DNA of 36,276 nucleotides from a virus, in the IMG/VR virus record IMGVR_UViG_3300038701_001248, positions 1 to 36,276 of that record; one strand, written 5' to 3'. How positions within the stretch are numbered: position 1 is the stretch's first letter; every line of letters begins with the position of its first letter. The notes below the pieces were generated by a model. It had not been told where the DNA came from and did not search any database. It saw nothing but the letters and a program-made list of their open reading frames with translations. Both the position numbers and the translations under genes were made by a program. This document shows, in pieces, positions 1 through 6,837 of this stretch.

Positions 1-2690
1 ATCTCTTCTCCTAGCTTGATAATTAATGGTTGTCCACCACCTGCTCCACCAGCCTCTGTAATCGCATTTGCGATCATCTCTATACCTTCCGTATTATTCT
101 CTAGTGGTAGCACAGCCTCCGTTCCCGCCTCTCCAATCTGTGCGTAGGTAGGTGAATTTATAATCCCACCCTTTGCTAGTCTTGGGATCTTACCTATCCT
201 GAAATCAACATTGACTCCGATAAGTTCTGATACATCGTCAATACCATTTAGGATATTGTTAGCCCCGTCTACAAACCCATTTAATAGGTCAATCACTCCG
301 TTGATAGCACCTTTGATCCCGCTCGCAATACCATTCCAAGCTGAGTCTACACCTTTCTTTACCCCGTCCCATGCCGTCTCGAATCCATCTCTAATACCGT
401 TAATTACAGGCATCACATTTTGATCTATCCAATCTAGCGCCGGTTTAATTGCTGTCAGAATACCTTCCCAGGCATCCTCTACGATTGTCCTGATTGCATT
501 GAACCCGATCTGAAAGAAGCCCCAAAGTGCCTGAATCACTGGTATTACTAATTTAGTGATTAGGTCATAGAACGCTGTAAATATGGGCTGTAGGATCTTT
601 CCCCATACGAACTCAACAATATCTCTTACACCTTCAAACACCGTTGTAAACGTATCCCAAAGCGTCTGCATTGTTGGCTGGATAGTCCCGAGAATGAATG
701 CTGCTACCTCTGAGAATACTTGGATTACTACCCTAAGTACCTCTATGGCTACGGTAAATGCAGGTACTATATTCGCCAGGATGAAGTCTACTAATGGCTT
801 TAAGATATTTTTCCATAGCCAATCAATTACCTCTCCTAGGAACCTAAATGATCCTGCGAGCGCTTTTGATATTGCATCTACTAATGGTTGTATTGCTGCT
901 TGTAGTAGTGGGAAGTTCTCTTGGAATACAGCAATTAGTTCTCCTACCTTCACCATGATTCCTTCAAATGAAGGTGCTATATTTTCCTCGATCCATGCAA
1001 ACATTGGCTCCATTACATTGGTCCATAGATATTCCATGACCTCGATTAATGATTCCCATGCTGCTACTAATCCATCCTGAACAATTACTGCTATTTGATC
1101 TAGTGCTTCTCTAAATGGCTCTGAGTTCTCATATAAGCCAACGAATGCTACTGCTAGGCCTCCTAGGAGTCCCAGAACAAGAGCAATTGGACTAGTTATG
1201 GCCCCCATGATCGCAGCTAATATTCCGAAGACCTTCGCAGCTACTCCGACTACAAGACCGATAATACCGGCATACTTAATGATCTTCGAGAAGATAGTCA
1301 GCAGTGGTGTACCAAAGATCTTTATATTTCTAAGTGGCTTAGTTAGTTTGTCGAATACAGATGCTACCTTGTCAATTTTCTCTGTTACATTATCAGCATA
1401 GGCGTTGATCTCAGAGGATGAGTCTTCAAAATCAAAGTCACCGCCTCCACCACCGCCTCCACCAATAGCTCCTGTGGCGGCCTCAGACGCTCCAGAACCG
1501 CCTGTACCCACTGATTGGGTGAGTACGTTCATCTCATCAAAACCAGACAGTCCAGCAAGCTCTCCTTTGAGTTTCTTAGCTGCTCCTGCTGCGTCGTCCA
1601 TTGCTCCACTAGCTCCCGACATACCCTTTTGTAGACCAGAAGCCATCTGAATTGGTTTGACAGCAAAGTTTGCTAGGGCCTCGAAGTTCTTCCCCACTCC
1701 TGGAAGTAGCATTAGAATCTTCCCGACCACCCTGATGAGGGCTACCATATAGCCAGCGACCTTATTAGCAAAAGATCTGATCGACCCTTCTGTTTGGCCT
1801 ATTGAGTTCCTAATACCTACAAAGAATTGTAATATCCCATTTCCAGCTACTCGAAGGATAGGCTCTAGTGAGCTACCAATCATCTGAGTAATTGATTTGG
1901 AAATATCTCGAATAGATCCGAATGCCTTACCTGCCGTCTGGTAGGTGTTTGCATACGCTCCGAAAACCTTATCAGCCTCTCGCATGATGATATTCATGCG
2001 TGCCTGGGCCTTCTCTTGGGCTGTTAACTGTTGGACTGTCTTGCCCACCTCTGAGCCAAATCTTCGGTACTCATCATTCAGGTTAGACAACTCAATTAAT
2101 CCATCCGCAAAGGTGGCTTCACCTCTCTGGATGAACTTCGATAGTCTCTCAATACCTACACTAGAGTCAATAGCATTTGCTGCAGCTAGATCTTTCATAG
2201 CCAGAGTAAGAGCTGTTACACCCTTAACTGTCTCACCTGATCTTGCATCTACAGCTTCTAGGCTCTTAGACATCTCTACTAGGCCAGATAGGGCTAGTGT
2301 TCTGATTACGTTCTCCGCATTGATACCATAGGTATTAGCATCCGCTAAGTCATCTCTAAGGCCTTTAAGTTGGTCTCGAGTAATGCCAAGGTTGGCAGCT
2401 ATAGTTTCGTTGGCAATCTTTAGCCTCGTAAACATAGCCCCACCTTCGACAATACTGCTAGTTAAACTACCCATGCCACGAGTCATCCTGGCAATAGTCC
2501 CTGTGAGGATATTACCGATCACATTCGCTTGGACCATAGAGCCGAACAGGTTATCTCCGAGAGACCCTGAGATCTTTTTAGAAGTGCTATCTAGAGCGAC
2601 CAGATTACCCTGTACTTTTGCAAGTTCACGGTTAAATTGGTCCGCTTGCGCAGATATTACTACTTGTAGTTGTTCGACTGTTAGTGCCAT
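1..2690 (-). CDS. Tail tape measure protein, main part (gene continues across contig join)
   Basis: Scaffold that sets tail length and probably helps DNA entry. ATG at 2690, 3 bases after the tail-chaperone stop. The N-terminus is helical and Gln/Ala-rich; repeated hydrophobic segments fill the middle; a run of eight Gly (encoded near 1441-1464, about residue 410) forms a flexible linker. Near the left window end the typical tape-measure C-terminal motif appears (LAKGGIIN...IGEAGTEAVLPLENN). The frame is open to base 1. Because bases 2-120 equal 36155-36273, the gene continues in frame at 36154 and stops at 36081, giving about 920 residues in total. By the usual rule of about 0.15 nm per residue this suggests a tail near 135-140 nm. 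Position directly after the chaperone pair supports the call. Confidence 0.93.
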   Translation of the reverse strand, partial: MALTVEQLQVVISAQADQFNRELAKVQGNLVALDSTSKKISGSLGDNLFGSMVQANVIGNILTGTIARMTRGMGSLTSSIVEGGAMFTRLKIANETIAANLGITRDQLKGLRDDLADANTYGINAENVIRTLALSGLVEMSKSLEAVDARSGETVKGVTALTLAMKDLAAANAIDSSVGIERLSKFIQRGEATFADGLIELSNLNDEYRRFGSEVGKTVQQLTAQEKAQARMNIIMREADKVFGAYANTYQTAGKAFGSIRDISKSITQMIGSSLEPILRVAGNGILQFFVGIRNSIGQTEGSIRSFANKVAGYMVALIRVVGKILMLLPGVGKNFEALANFAVKPIQMASGLQKGMSGASGAMDDAAGAAKKLKGELAGLSGFDEMNVLTQSVGTGGSGASEAATGAIGGGGGGGGDFDFEDSSSEINAYADNVTEKIDKVASVFDKLTKPLRNIKIFGTPLLTIFSKIIKYAGIIGLVVGVAAKVFGILAAIMGAITSPIALVLGLLGGLAVAFVGLYENSEPFREALDQIAVIVQDGLVAAWESLIEVMEYLWTNVMEPMFAWIEENIAPSFEGIMVKVGELIAVFQENFPLLQAAIQPLVDAISKALAGSFRFLGEVIDWLWKNILKPLVDFILANIVPAFTVAIEVLRVVIQVFSEVAAFILGTIQPTMQTLWDTFTTVFEGVRDIVEFVWGKILQPIFTAFYDLITKLVIPVIQALWGFFQIGFNAIRTIVEDAWEGILTAIKPALDWIDQNVMPVINGIRDGFETAWDGVKKGVDSAWNGIASGIKGAINGVIDLLNGFVDGANNILNGIDDVSELIGVNVDFRIGKIPRLAKGGIINSPTYAQIGEAGTEAVLPLENNTEGIEMIANAITEAGGAGGGQPLIIKLGEE
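2..120. repeat. Terminal direct repeat, left copy (circularisation overlap)
   Basis: Identical to 36155-36273 (119 bases). Base 1 (a) differs from 36154 (g), and 121-122 (gt) differ from 36274-36275 (tc). The repeat lies inside the tape measure gene and restores its reading frame when the ends are joined, so it is an assembly overlap of a circular or circularly permuted genome rather than a biological repeat. Confidence 0.93.
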
Positions 2691-2693
2691 AGG

Positions 2694-3322
2694 TTATTTG
2701 TTAATTTTACCCCCCAAGCTAGCTGTATTTCTTCTAGCAACGGCTTCCATCTCTTCAGATGTCATCACCTTCGGGGCTTTTTGTTTGTGTAAGAACGGTT
2801 TATCTGGATACTTCTTTGGGCTATTAACTGCCAACCCAATATACTTACCCAGAGCAAAATTACTTGCGTCTATCTCTTGAGCGCGTTCATCTTCTTTCTT
2901 TATGTAAACATCAATGTACTTCTTAAATTGCTTTGGTGTGATTTGCCAATATCTTTCCAGGTCTAACCCTATCTTGATTGCGGCTTCCTCACCTAGTTCC
3001 CAGTGTTCTCCGAAGAGCTTTGGTTCTGTGTCTGGCTCGCTAGGGCTGCTTTCGCTTCCGTTAGGTCCAGATCCCTCGGCAAAAAATGGGCATCACGTAA
3101 CTTCTCCATAATAAGTAGATACAGATGCATTAAATCTCCGCCTTCGTCAAAGTATCTCTCAATCCGCCTGAAAGCCCCGTCCTCTGTGTCTGCGTAGCCC
3201 TTTTCAACTAGAACAGACAGATTAGTCATAGAGGCTTCTGACATAATCGAAGTGATTGGTTTGCCCTTAAGCTTATCCTCAGCTTCTTTGATAGCCCTAG
3301 GAGTGAATCTTAGATCTTCCAT
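2694..3322 (-). CDS. Tail assembly chaperone, frameshifted long form (gpG-T-like)
   Basis: Predicted -1 ribosomal frameshift product. The upstream frame is read from ATG 3322 to the slippery heptamer T TTT TTG (minus strand bases 3086-3080; CAAAAAA on plus). After a -1 slip base 3080 is read twice and the new frame is open down to TAA at 2694, giving about 209 residues. The extension begins FAEGSGPNGS, contains LERYWQITPKQFKKYID, and ends SLGGKINK. It has no ATG start of its own near its beginning, so a frameshift is the natural way to express it. Position between tail tube and tape measure is the classic place for a G/GT pair, which wraps the tape measure during tail assembly. Seen: heptamer in the right phase and open -1 frame. 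Inferred: slippage. Confidence 0.85.
2993..3322 (-). CDS. Tail assembly chaperone, short form (gpG-like)
   Basis: Unshifted product of 109 residues starting MEDLRFTPRAIKEAEDKL and ending SSSENTGN, with TAG at 2993. The size, helical composition and location before the tape measure match the short tail assembly chaperone of siphophages, made in excess over the frameshifted form. The slippery T TTT TTG codes for Phe-Leu at residues 80-81, leaving 28 residues after the shift site in this form. The start ATG at 3322 follows a 72-base gap that holds a UUCG hairpin behind the tail tube gene. No Shine-Dalgarno sequence is evident. Confidence 0.85.
   Translation of the reverse strand: MEDLRFTPRAIKEAEDKLKGKPITSIMSEASMTNLSVLVEKGYADTEDGAFRRIERYFDEGGDLMHLYLLIMEKLRDAHFLPRDLDLTEAKAALASQTQNQSSSENTGN
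3080..3086 (-). promoter_or_regulatory. -1 frameshift slippery site T TTT TTG
   Basis: Minus-strand TTTTTTG in phase X XXY YYZ relative to ATG 3322 (codons TTT at 3085-3083 and TTG at 3082-3080). The -1 frame is open from here to 2694 while the 0 frame ends at 2993. Standard programmed frameshift heptamer; I did not find a decisive downstream stem or pseudoknot by eye. Confidence 0.82.
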
Positions 3323-3370
3323 TTTCTATAAGCATTTAATAAATATAGATTGAACGAATGTCCAAAGGGT

Positions 3371-3388
3371 AACGCCCCGAAGGGCGCT
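3371..3388 (-). terminator. C(UUCG)G hairpin after tail tube gene
   Basis: The minus-strand transcript reads AGCGCCC-UUCG-GGGCGUU: a 7-bp stem (one G-U) closed by the extra-stable cUUCGg tetraloop, starting 7 bases after the tail tube stop. No U-tract follows, so it is more likely a partial terminator, a transcription attenuator or a 3'-end stabiliser that keeps the abundant tail tube message high relative to the chaperones downstream. Confidence 0.6.
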
Positions 3389-3394
3389 ATGCCT

Positions 3395-3814
3395 TTAGGC
3401 ACTAATACCTGTTGCTGCGTATACTGGCTTTCCAGAGATTCGGATAGAACCGCTGAATCCTCGTACACCCTCAACTGTTGACTCGGCTTGTTTCCACATC
3501 TTAACGAAACCAGTGAAGAACCACTTAGCTCCGCTTGCGAATTCAATTTCCCAAGTCTCAAGAGTCTGACCTTCAGCAAGAGCTAACATGTCTTCCATGT
3601 TTGATTCGCTCTTCTGTAGACCTGCTAGAGAAACTTCTCCAGCGTCCTTGAAACCGGCAATGAATTCTTTGTAATTGTTGTCGCTATCAAGTGTAGTTAC
3701 ATCAATTTCACTAGACTCTACTCCGATTTCACCGATAGAAGTTAAGTCAGCTACTACTGCTGCAACGCCTGATGTCTTTCTAAGAATTGTTCCTAGAGTT
3801 TTTTCAGCTGGCAT
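3395..3814 (-). CDS. Major tail tube protein
   Basis: 139 residues, MPAEKTLGTILRKTSG... to YAATGISA. Builds the stacked hexameric rings of the tail tube. Phe/Gly-rich beta pattern (WFFTGFVKMWKQAES, VRGFSGSIRISGKP) is typical of tail tube proteins of Gram-positive siphophages, and it lies between the tail terminator gene and the chaperones, as in SPP1 and HK97-type maps. The stable hairpin directly after the stop fits a highly expressed gene. The C-terminus Ile-Ser-Ala matches that of three other virion-block proteins. No clear Shine-Dalgarno before ATG 3814. Confidence 0.85.
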   Translation of the reverse strand: MPAEKTLGTILRKTSGVAAVVADLTSIGEIGVESSEIDVTTLDSDNNYKEFIAGFKDAGEVSLAGLQKSESNMEDMLALAEGQTLETWEIEFASGAKWFFTGFVKMWKQAESTVEGVRGFSGSIRISGKPVYAATGISA

Positions 3815-3824
3815 TTTTCAATGT

Positions 3825-4160
3825 CTAATAGATAAATTGTGTTGTTAGATGGAAAGTTCCACCTGGGTCCAGTATATCCGGACTGAAGGCTAGAAGATAG
3901 TCTAGTTCCTTCAGCTTGGTCTCCAATGAATCTAGGATTAGTTCCCCTTCAGAAGGGGTCTTGGTCCAAATATCCACTACTAGTTGGATGTTGTTCTTAG
4001 CAATCGTCTTATCTAGGTTGTAGTCTGGCGTACCAGTGAAACGAAACGTGATCGTCGGGAAGGTTTCGATGACCTCTGGGCGACCCTGATACACGGATAA
4101 ATCTGTATATGTAGTCTTGAGTTCATTTATTTTGTCGAATACTTCTTTTCTATTGATCAT
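3825..4160 (-). CDS. Tail terminator / tail completion protein
   Basis: 111 residues starting MINRKEVFDKINEL, with an alpha-beta pattern (VYQGRPEVIETFPTITFRF, IQLVVDIWTKTPSEG, LETKLKELDYL) characteristic of the small tail terminator fold that caps the tube and joins it to the head. The start ATG at 4160 overlaps the stop of the upstream gp10-like gene as ATGA and is preceded by AAATC. The size and the slot between the gp10-like gene and tail tube agree with SPP1 gp17-type proteins. Assignment rests on context and pattern rather than a signature motif. Confidence 0.75.
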   Translation of the reverse strand: MINRKEVFDKINELKTTYTDLSVYQGRPEVIETFPTITFRFTGTPDYNLDKTIAKNNIQLVVDIWTKTPSEGELILDSLETKLKELDYLLAFSPDILDPGGTFHLTTQFIY

Positions 4161-4507
4161 GATTTGCTTCTTAACTGGGTTCTCATATGTGTCTTCAGAT
4201 CCTGTTGGATGCCTTTGTTATGGAGAGCCATAGCAGGGTTCATAAACGGCTGAGCTGGCATATTAACCGTACCAAATTCCTGGTGAGGAGCGTACTCTAA
4301 GGCGGTGTATACAATACCTGTCTTGAGCCTAGGGATTGTCTTTGTCTTTATAGAATTCCGAAGAGTTCCAGTATCGACAGGGGCCAATTCCTTAGCTGTA
4401 CGTTGTACCTTTCGAGTGCCCTTCACAATGACTGGCATGATATTAATGTTCTCGTAGTCTTTGAACTTTTTTAAGCACTTATCGAGGTTGATGACTGAGA
4501 TGACCAT
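4157..4507 (-). CDS. HK97 gp10-like head-tail joining protein
   Basis: 116 residues. The family hallmark is clear: a helix rich in Lys/Arg (TRKVQRTAKELAPVDTGTLR, residues about 30-50), then a beta region with YTALEYAPHQEFGT and a PAQPFMNPA motif, then a C-terminal helix. HK97 gp10-type proteins act at the head-tail junction or in tail completion. ATG 4507 lies 37 bases inside the upstream gene; a later Met (residue 24, MPVIVKGTRK) would remove the overlap and is a possible alternative start. The stop TGA at 4157 forms an ATGA overlap with the next gene. Confidence 0.88.
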   Translation of the reverse strand: MVISVINLDKCLKKFKDYENINIMPVIVKGTRKVQRTAKELAPVDTGTLRNSIKTKTIPRLKTGIVYTALEYAPHQEFGTVNMPAQPFMNPAMALHNKGIQQDLKTHMRTQLRSKS

Positions 4508-4836
4508 TCCTGGGCTAATAATAGATAATGCGAATCATAAGGAATCGCTCTAATTACTTTCGTCTGCCTCCCGAGATAGCCAATAATAGAGTTAGAAGGT
4601 ATATTTTCCTCAGTAGTTACAGCCATATGGATGCGTTCCTTTAGTCCATGCGCCTCCTGCAACTTATCGAGCTTGTCGAACCTCACATTCCCCTTAAAAG
4701 TCTTATCAACTACTGTTGAACCAGAGATTCGTTGCCACCCCTGGTCGTCAATAGTGTCTTGAACTGTATAAAGAGTAAGCTCTTTATCGTAGAACGTAGA
4801 CTTAATATGGTTTTTGAATGATGTTGGTATCTCCAT
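4471..4836 (-). CDS. Head closure / head-tail adaptor protein
   Basis: 121 residues, MEIPTSFKNHIKSTFYDKELTLYT.... Short beta-barrel pattern with an SGSTVVDKTFKGNVRFDK strand pair and LGRQTKVIRAIPYDSHYLLL near the end, as in SPP1 gp16 or HK97 gp9-type stopper proteins that close the connector after packaging. Located between the connector (4802-5278) and gp10-like genes, the expected slot. It overlaps the upstream gene by 35 bases and the downstream one by 37. Ends TSISA, sharing the Ile-Ser-Ala C-terminus. Confidence 0.72.
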   Translation of the reverse strand: MEIPTSFKNHIKSTFYDKELTLYTVQDTIDDQGWQRISGSTVVDKTFKGNVRFDKLDKLQEAHGLKERIHMAVTTEENIPSNSIIGYLGRQTKVIRAIPYDSHYLLLAQEWSSQSSTSISA

Positions 4837-5278
4837 TTGTTGGTATTACAGGTAGCATATAACGTCCGAGCAACCTAGTTGCACCGGAGAAAACTTCAGA
4901 GTCATCACTCGAATCAAGGAAACTAGCTACTTTCTGTCTATAGCTAATACTCTGACCATTGTCAGAGATGCTTGCAACTTGGCCTGTAGTGGCCGTATTA
5001 CGTTCCTTAACCGTCTTGTGGACTCCCACAACCGTATTGGCTAAGGTCCTCTCTAATCGAGCAGGAATCGGATACTCATAGTCTTCCCAGAAATCTTCAG
5101 TTCCTAGTGGGTATAAAACCAGATCCTTTCCGTATTGGGTGACTAGCTGATCACGATTGGTATAGACGAGTGCTCTATCTACAACCTCTGCGACTGTGAA
5201 ATCCAGGAAATCGTCATCATCAAGATCTTCATCGATGACTTGTACATATTCCTTAATTCGAGCGATGAGCTTATCCAT
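4802..5278 (-). CDS. Head-tail connector protein (gp6/gp15-like)
   Basis: 158 residues beginning MDKLIARIKEYVQVIDEDLDDD. An N-terminal helical bundle with an acidic segment (DEDLDDDDFLDFTVAEVVDR) is typical of the connector family that binds beneath the portal (SPP1 gp15, HK97 gp6). It lies immediately after the major capsid gene. One of the few starts with a credible Shine-Dalgarno: GGAG 4 bases before ATG 5278 (CCGGAGAAAATG). Confidence 0.75.
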   Translation of the reverse strand: MDKLIARIKEYVQVIDEDLDDDDFLDFTVAEVVDRALVYTNRDQLVTQYGKDLVLYPLGTEDFWEDYEYPIPARLERTLANTVVGVHKTVKERNTATTGQVASISDNGQSISYRQKVASFLDSSDDSEVFSGATRLLGRYMLPVIPTNGDTNIIQKPY

Positions 5279-5306
5279 TTTCTCCGGTGTTAATAACTAA
5301 TTACTA

Positions 5307-6164
5307 TTAGGCGCTAATATCACCTACTAGAGCAGCCTTGAACGCTAGGTCAGGCATAACTACTTTAGTTCCGAAGAAGTAAGGTAGGTAAGCATACCAG
5401 TCAGCTGAGAATTCAGCCTCGTTCACTTTGAAGTTGCCCATTACAACAGGTTGTGCAACAGCTCCACGAACTTGGATTATTGCGTCAACACCCTGTCTTA
5501 CAGCTGGGATAACCTCGACTCTACGGAAGAAGTCAGCATTCACTCCGCCATTCCTTGGGTTTGGTAGAGATTGTACGTGTGCCTCTAGGTCATCGAAGTG
5601 AGCAGGTGCAAGTGTAAGAACCAACATAGAACGATCAACCTTTTTAACGTTGTCGTTTTCTACGCCTTCAATAGTTTGGATAAGTAATTCTAGTTTGTCT
5701 ACTAGAGTTGAAGCTCCAGACACGTCAACGGTTGTTGCATCAGTCTGTAGTTTCAAGAAGTAGTCGTTTTCTAGAACTTCACCCATTGAGATACCGAAGT
5801 CTGCCTGACGGCTTCTTAGGTATTCAACGCCACCAACTTCTTGGTATAGAGCAATGTCTTTAGCAGACATTTCTTCAGCGATTTCTTTGTCAGTGTCGAT
5901 TTTTACATCTACACCATTGTTTTGTGCATTATTTGCAGCAGCAGCAGCACGAGCGGTTCCGTAATCCTGAGATACAGAACTCTTCATTCTCTTAACGTGA
6001 ACAGTTCCACCACGTGTTGGTGTATCTGTGTAGTTAGTGTTTCGTAGTCCGATAGACACGAAAGCAGCGGCAATTGTACCTTGGATTTCTCCATACGCCA
6101 CCATTAGGTCATCTTTTGTTACTCCGTCGGATGACAGAACAGATGTAGCTTTTTGATTAGCCAT
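5307..6164 (-). CDS. Major capsid protein
   Basis: 285 residues, MANQKATSVLSSDGVTKDDL... to LVGDISA. Ala/Val-rich, no transmembrane segment; flanked upstream by scaffold and downstream by connectors, the standard position for the shell protein. Residues about 45-65 (DTPTRGGTVHVKRMKSS) and 85-125 (acidic helix, EEMSAKDIALYQEVGG) suggest an E-loop and spine helix of an HK97-type fold, but I infer this rather than see a signature. The separate scaffold gene agrees with the absence of an N-terminal delta domain. ATG 6164 is preceded by CAATC with no Shine-Dalgarno. Ends Ile-Ser-Ala. Confidence 0.88.
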   Translation of the reverse strand: MANQKATSVLSSDGVTKDDLMVAYGEIQGTIAAAFVSIGLRNTNYTDTPTRGGTVHVKRMKSSVSQDYGTARAAAAANNAQNNGVDVKIDTDKEIAEEMSAKDIALYQEVGGVEYLRSRQADFGISMGEVLENDYFLKLQTDATTVDVSGASTLVDKLELLIQTIEGVENDNVKKVDRSMLVLTLAPAHFDDLEAHVQSLPNPRNGGVNADFFRRVEVIPAVRQGVDAIIQVRGAVAQPVVMGNFKVNEAEFSADWYAYLPYFFGTKVVMPDLAFKAALVGDISA

Positions 6165-6210
6165 GATTGTCAGATAATAACTATGTAAATGTTGTTATCC
6201 GAATCGGTCT

Positions 6211-6744
6211 TTAGAACGTGTTACCTGCAACCACTGGTGCGGCGCTTGGTGCGGCGGGTTTCTTAGGGTCCTTTGGTGTATCTCCAGCAAGCTGGCGTTT
6301 TACCTCTTGAGCGATAGCCTCGTTCCATTCCTTCGCAAAGCTTTCGATTCGCGCTTCCATGGTGTCCTTATCTTCTGATACTAATAAGTCAACGAATTTA
6401 ATTGGGATCTCGAGTTCATCGAGCTTCTCAATTGCATCTAACTTATTCTCACGGATAATAAGTTCACGATTCTTCTCCTCAAGTTCAGATTCCCTCTTTT
6501 CTCTCGCCTTTTGTTCTCTTTCCTCTTCAGATAGTTTGGCCTCTGTCTCCCACTCCTGTCTAGCCTTGTTAAGCATTTCTTGAGTCCTCTTTTCAGATTT
6601 CTCCTGCTCTTTGGCTAGTCTCTTAGAGAGAGTTTCATTTAACTCCTCTTGAGTAAAAGTCTTCGGCTCATCGTTTCCACCTTTGTCCTCTGGATCAGTC
6701 CCTACAGGTGTCTTAGGTTCTGGAGTGTTTTTGTCGTCTGCCAT
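6211..6744 (-). CDS. Capsid scaffold protein (DUF4355-like)
   Basis: 177 residues from ATG 6744 (MADDKNTPEPKTP). An 18-base in-frame extension upstream would need a TTG start and is less likely. Pro/Asp/Lys-rich N-terminus, then a long charged coiled coil (about residues 30-120; KRLAKEQEKSEKRTQEML, EREQKAREKRESELEEK), then a Pro/Ala-rich tail (KKPAAPSAAPVVAGNTF). This composition and the position directly before the major capsid gene define the DUF4355/gp20-type scaffold that templates shell assembly and then leaves. The 93-base leader carries a sigma70-like promoter. Confidence 0.88.
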   Translation of the reverse strand: MADDKNTPEPKTPVGTDPEDKGGNDEPKTFTQEELNETLSKRLAKEQEKSEKRTQEMLNKARQEWETEAKLSEEEREQKAREKRESELEEKNRELIIRENKLDAIEKLDELEIPIKFVDLLVSEDKDTMEARIESFAKEWNEAIAQEVKRQLAGDTPKDPKKPAAPSAAPVVAGNTF

Positions 6745-6798
6745 GTGTTGGTAGTTGAACAATTAAAATCCGTTTAACGCCCGTCGGCTTATCCTCCT

Positions 6799-6827
6799 AT
6801 ACTACATTGAATATTGCTCTATGGCAA
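6799..6827 (-). promoter_or_regulatory. Candidate sigma70-type promoter for scaffold/capsid genes
   Basis: Minus strand TTGCCA (6827-6822), 17-base spacer, TAGTAT (6804-6799): 5/6 and 4/6 matches to consensus. It lies in one of the longer gaps of the head region (6745-6837), just after the minor head stop. AGGAGG follows the -10 at about 6794 but is too far from ATG 6744 to act as its ribosome site. Start region not tested. Confidence 0.45.
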
Positions 6828-6837
6828 TTCTCTCTCA

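Noticed and set aside
211-3111. Plus-strand ORFs over the tape measure and chaperone genes (for example 583-1080, 1945-2331, 2383-2880)
   Set aside because: Low-complexity shadows of long minus-strand genes; no start signals, and the opposite frames have clear protein families.
3310-3579. Minus-strand 89-codon ORF overlapping the tail tube gene
   Set aside because: Alternate frame within a confident structural gene; would run through the UUCG hairpin.
4157-4160. Alternative genetic code (TGA as Gly or Trp)
   Set aside because: TGA is used as the real stop in several ATGA overlaps (4157, 16981, 18792, 35711), and TAA and TAG also end genes.
6745-6762. TTG start extending the scaffold protein by six residues (similar TTG extensions at 25560, 26037, 27997)
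   Set aside because: ATG starts downstream have the expected context; the extensions add no conserved sequence.
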